DNA from: Xestospongia bergquistia
Lineage: Eukaryota > Porifera > Demospongiae > Haplosclerida > Petrosiidae
DNA: 64,000 nt
Reading direction: 5' to 3'
Assembly (NCBI GenBank): GCA_963965975.1
Contig: OZ014414.1
Location: 6,485,501 to 6,549,500, forward strand
Under the pieces are notes generated by a model. That model was not told the DNA's origin and did not search any database. It saw nothing but the letters and a program-made list of their open reading frames with translations. This document shows positions 59,620 through 64,000 of the stretch, piece by piece; the stretch's first letter is position 1; each line of letters begins with the position of its first letter. Position numbers and translations under genes: made by a program.

Positions 59620-60911
59620 ATGAAGATTAATACTCAATTCTTCTGGTTCTCTGTATTGCTCAATGTCAGTTATGCCTTTTCAATTTGAATGACTGACTGT
59701 ACTAGTTTATTAACTCCACATCCTCCCTCACTCTATGAACAATATTGCTGTAATTCTGACAACAATGGAAAGACAATCAATTTAAAAGAGAACAATAATT
59801 TCCTGATATTCATTCTTTGTCCAGAAACACTTCCTACCTCTTGTCAAAAGTTTCCTACCATTTTAAATTGTTCGAACTCTTTGAAGCAAACAGTTCAACT
59901 CCCATAAAATCAGGATAATTTTCTATGCAAACTAGTAATGGCTCTCAAGTCCTTGTCTACTGTAATGTAGAGGATTATATTGATGATGATAGCTGTTCTC
60001 AAGTGTTTCAAGAAAACAATGCTGTTACATCAGGTTATTATAAAATACGTTTTTCTCAGCACTCTCTTATTTTTATGTACTGTAATGTGGAGGACTATAA
60101 TGATGGATACAATAATTGTTCTCATATTTTCAAAAAAAATAGTTCTGCTCTATCAGGTTATTACGCCATACAATCTCTTAATCGTTCTCGTATATCAGTC
60201 TATTGTTATATGGAGGGGAGTAATTGTGATGGTAATGGAGGCTGGATGAGAGTGGGTTACATTAACATGAGTGTGCCTAATGCTACCTGTCCTCCTGGAC
60301 TAACAATACAGCAGTATAATAACATTGGATATAGTATATGTGGTCAACCATTGTCATCATCTGGTAGTCAGGCTTCAGTATTCTTCTCTACTTATGGAGT
60401 TAGGTACAACAAAGTATGTGGACAAGTGAGAGGATACCAATTTGGATCACCTAATGGGTTTCCACCTTATTTAACTGGTTACACTCATACTTATCCAAAT
60501 ATTGATGGCATATATGTTGACGGTATATCACTTACATTTGGTAGCAGTCATCATAAACACATATGGATATATGTGGGAGGTATTCATGCAAATGAAGCCA
60601 ACTATTGGTGTTGTTCATGTAATACTGAATGTACAGAGACATTAATACCAACTTTTGTTGGAAATGATTACTATTGTGAATATGGAACTAGTGGAGGGTG
60701 GAATTTTGTCTTGTGTTCTGATGACCCATTATGGGATGGACAACAATGTGGAGGATTAGAAGGACCATGTTGTGATAACACCAAGATGCCATGGTTTATA
60801 AAGACACTCAATGAGACTGCAACTGAAGATATTGAGCTAAGGATGATAGCCAGTGAGGGTACTAATAACAAAGATACTCCCATTGATATTTTGCAATTAT
60901 ATATTCTTTAA
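59620..60911 (+). pseudogene. Near-complete fibrinogen-like copy with three lesions
   Basis: An ATG at 59620 opens a typical signal peptide (MKINTQFFWFSVLLNVSYAF). A TGA at 59686-59688 stands where paralogues have a cysteine codon just before M(T/A)DC. The frame then resumes TDCTSLLTPHPPSLYEQYCC. A frameshift near 59875 and a TAA at about 59913, in place of the first SGYY tyrosine, break it again. From there to 60911 the frame is open. It has SGYY-type units (SGYYKIRFSQHS, SGYYAIQSLNRS), the GGWMRVGYINMSVPNATCPP core and the end DPLWDGQQCGGLEGPCC ... IELRMIA ... DILQLYIL. The downstream part could still be translated from an internal ATG, but secretion would be lost. Confidence 0.85.
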
Positions 60912-61755
60912 AAGTTAATTTTTGGTAAAAGTAAATTCATTTCAAACAATGTATTGACGTCATGTAATATTATATATCAATAATATGATTTTACCAATTT
61001 TTGTAACTTGATAATTTTTATTTCTAATAATTAATTATAGTACAAGGTAAATGTCATGAACTTCTATACTTATTAAAAGTTTTTCCTTTGTAGTTACACA
61101 ATGATAATTATGATACACTTGACAACTCTAATGTAGGTTATTTGATGTATCATAGCTGTTAATTTTCATGTTATATAGCTTTGCTTGAGGTTCAAATTTG
61201 CTGTTGAACTGAATGGAACTCACTATTGTGTCTTAATTGATTATTGACTGTATACATAAACTCAAAGTTTATCTACTGTAGTCTACTGTAGTCTACAGAT
61301 GTAGAAATGGAAAGTGTCAACCATTGTAAACTATGCTGTAAACTAGAGTTTGCATTATAGTTTACAGTATTGTTCCCAAAGTATTTTAGCCTTGTGTTTG
61401 TGTTAAATTTAAAATTAGAGTAGGCAAACTCGTACTAACTCATAATAACACCACAAGTATTTATGATGTGTTGTATGTGTTTAAGTATACTACTTACACC
61501 CACTACCAAATTCCGGCAGAAAGGTGAACGCGAACAAACTATATACTTTTGCTTTAATACAATAAGTATCAATATTTTTTGATAGAAGGTATGAGAACAA
61601 GAGGGTATGATCTAACTAATTGAGAACCATTAACACAATTATTAATAGTAATAATAGGAGGTATACATAATTATTATGAACAAGAGCAATGGTACATTTA
61701 CATAAAACACTTCAGTTTACTACTATTATTGGAATCTATATCATTCACTGTCTCA
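60912..61755. other. Non-coding region between convergent genes
   Basis: No gene. A short direct repeat (TAGTCTACTGTAGTCTAC) lies at about 61277-61300. The segment separates the plus-strand fibrinogen-like array from the minus-strand ZU5 gene. Confidence 0.45.
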
Positions 61756-64000
61756 TCTCCCTTTTCTTTAATAAGGTCTCTCCTGTAGGTTCTTTAACAT
61801 GTGGTTTAGTTGATTGATCATTTAAATCTACTTCAATGTCATGTGACCTTGAACGTTGCTGTTTGATATTACTAGTTGTAGTATTATCATCATAATCAAA
61901 GTCCTCATCTCTTTGTCTCTTGTATTGTCTTCTCTTTTCACTTTTTTATGTTAGAGAATAAAGATCCAGTTCAACTTTAAGTTCTCTTCTTATTATTTTA
62001 GTCCATTCATCTTGAAGGACACTACTGAGAGTAGCAAAACGACCACCTACTTTAGTTAAACTTGATATGAATTTAATTAAATATTCCTGTAATTCACTGA
62101 GACTTCTCTTAAAACTCATTCCTGCTTCAAATTCTTTAATGATATTATTAAAGGTACCTAGGTACCTTTAGTATTCCAATAGTAAATTTACTAGGAGAAT
62201 ATAATTCAGCAGCTACTTCTTCAAAGCAAGTTTTTGGCAGATTGATTAAAGGAACATAAAGTTTATTGAGAATTCTCATAATTAGTATCTTCATTTCACT
62301 GATTTCAATATCTGAAATGTACAAATAATTATAAATAATATTAATAATGTGTATATTAAAGTATCTAGATGCTAACAGGAAGCTCATTCTTTGCATGTTA
62401 AAATTATCTATACAATGAATTTCTTGCTAGACCTCTAGACACATGGTAATTAGCTACATTTTATATAACAGGATCTGAAGAGGATTGGTCTTGAAAGCTT
62501 TGGTCTTGTTGTACTTGAACAGGAACTAAAATAACATTATGTAGTTTTATTACATATTAGGATACTGTATAGGATACTGTACTAGATTATTTAACAAAAA
62601 GTATTTTAATATCATACCTGACATTACATGTTTCTTTACTAGTTTATGATAAATTTTTATTGTCCTATGAGGATATATGCCTTCCAATGAGATAGGATAG
62701 ATCAAATGTTCAGCAGTCCCTGGTTCATTTTGAATACATACAATGGAGACATGGTTCAGATATAGTATGTTGTGTTGAGCCAAACTTATCAATATCAGTT
62801 TGCCATAACTATAATTATTGTGATAATTACAATGTTTAATAAACTTAATATTTACATACCTTGCATGGTTCAACCATTGGTGTAATAATCCATCCTTGAG
62901 ATGGTGTTTCCTTGAAAACAAGCTCAACAAATCCATTTGGGCTGATAAAGTTAAAATGGATAGGTTCATCTTGATCTGCATGTTGATATACTTTTTTTAA
63001 ACACTAGAATATAGATACAAGAGTAAAGAATGTAATAATCCACAAAGTGAGTGACATTATAAAGTTCATTGTTTATATATAATTACCTCTAAATGAGCAT
63101 TAAGATCTTTTACAACAGCAAACCTCACTATCCAATGTCCATCATTTGCCTCATAATAAGTCATCCCAGTGTACTTGAATGATAATAATTTTGCTCCTTA
63201 ATTTATAATATGATGTGTGATTACATTAGTATTATAAAAATACCTTCACTTTCAGGCTGGGTACTAGTATCAGTATGAGTTGATGAGAACTCATGTTGTC
63301 CAGAACTTGATGAAAATTGTGGACTGTCAGCATTTACAGTGATCTCTAAGAAACAAAATAGATATGATTAGATTTAATGTTAGTTATGTTTTATTTTACC
63401 TGACATAACTGTGGGAACAACTATTTGAAGGTGATCCACTGTCTTTGAATAGTTCTCCACAAGATTGAGTTTTTCAGTATCACTAGTTACCACATTAGTC
63501 TCCTCACAAATAGCAATTTCTTCTTCATTTTCATCAATATTTAATTCATTATACTCATTACCTTTACTCCTTCATTTTCTAACTCTCCATGTGGTTCCAT
63601 TGGTATTATACCTATAGCATGAAAATGATCACATTTGATAGATCCATAACGATTCCTTGGATAGAACTCCCCTCCATCAACTAGTGTGAACTCATAAGGT
63701 AATGTAGAAGTAAGAGGAGCTCTAATAAAGTAAAGACGGTTAGCCTGAGCCTGTGTTTGTATGTTGACACAATGTTGTATCTCTAATGTTAGAGGTTTGA
63801 GAAGTGGTTTGGTGACAGAGACAATATAAAGAGCACTCGCTAACATAGTTTCTTTAGGGAACTTAAAATGACCTCCAACAAGTACATTTATAGCTACTTC
63901 ACATCTATCAGTTGAATAAATGGTGTTTTGAGATGAATGAAGTCTCAAACCATATTCTTCCCAATAAAAAGACTGAGCTTCATTACCTTGAATGTAGAAG
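61756..64000 (-). pseudogene. ZU5-domain protein gene, damaged and cut by the window end
   Basis: The ZU5 exon (63562 to beyond 64000) reads QSFYWEEYGLRLHSSQNTIY, then VLVGGHFKFPKETMLASALY, KPLTLEIQHCVNIQTQAQAN, GGEFYPRNRYGSIKCDHFHA. Exons 63244-63345, 63087-63196 (YTGMTYYEANDGHWIVRFAV) and 62860-63003 (HFNFISPNGFVELVFKETPS, GWIITPMVEP) join in phase. The next exon (62618 to about 62811) reads DIDKFGSTQHTISEPCLHCM, then shifts frame to NEPGTAEHLIYPISLEG, a UPA-like block. The 3' part (61756-62310) encodes a helical region and a Lys/Arg-rich tail, interrupted by a GGTACCTAGGTACC duplication (about 62155-62168) and a TAA before KSEKRRQYKRQRDED. Another frame slip lies near 63550. ZU5/UPA modules occur in ankyrin, UNC5 and PIDD proteins; several lesions make this copy probably non-functional. 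Confidence 0.75.

Noticed and set aside
1-64000. CRISPR arrays, bacterial operons, tRNA or rRNA genes
   Set aside because: No direct-repeat/spacer pattern, no cloverleaf or rRNA-like stretch seen; introns and transposons show a eukaryotic nuclear origin.

Overview
The window reads as animal nuclear DNA from a demosponge; the closest match I can name is an Amphimedon queenslandica-like genome. That assignment is inference. It rests on three things: AT-rich sequence with many short GT-AG introns, protein families I associate with sponge genomes (Death/CARD-like and LRR receptors, ZU5 proteins, secreted fibrinogen-like proteins, CD225 proteins), and a heavy load of decayed LINE, Penelope and MITE sequence. 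All exon models were built by eye from splice sites, reading phase and paralogue comparison. No database search was run.

Layout. 0-9 kb: the 3' end of an LRR gene (+), a fibrinogen-like remnant, a large GA microsatellite and one intact secreted fibrinogen-like gene (-). 9.6-16.3 kb: PHD-finger and LINE fragments, a MITE and two broken methyltransferase-like fragments. 17.3-24 kb: a minus-strand receptor-like gene with Death, two CARD-like domains, an unnamed module, two coiled-coil exons and LRRs, but no NACHT. 24-29 kb: a frameshifted duplicate of the fibrinogen-like gene and scraps of a second receptor gene. 29-32 kb: a decayed polytopic membrane protein gene, then an intact four-exon DEDDh exonuclease gene with a CCHC knuckle and an acidic SUMO-interaction-like tail; a MITE lies just upstream of its ATG. 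32-39 kb: mostly empty, with a TIR-bounded segment, a small Death-domain gene and a degenerate minisatellite. 39.8-44.8 kb: a LINE remnant abutting a truncated MEIOB-like gene (-), with an aquaporin-like pseudogene (+) divergent from it. 45.3-51.4 kb: three CD225 (dispanin) copies on the minus strand. One is complete. One is interrupted by a Penelope-like element carrying a hammerhead-ribozyme-like motif. The complete and interrupted copies share an NRF1-type palindrome upstream of the first exon. 51.8-55 kb: a broken HECT ligase gene and integrase-core scraps. 56.4-61 kb: four more fibrinogen-like copies in tandem. 61.7-64 kb: a ZU5 gene with several lesions that runs off the window.

The apparently functional genes point to sensing and membrane biology: a Death/CARD/LRR receptor, secreted fibrinogen-like proteins, a CD225 membrane protein and a nuclease. 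The rest is largely a gene graveyard made by local duplication and transposon insertion. Single-base indels recur in many copies, so some 'pseudogenes' could be assembly errors in a draft sequence.
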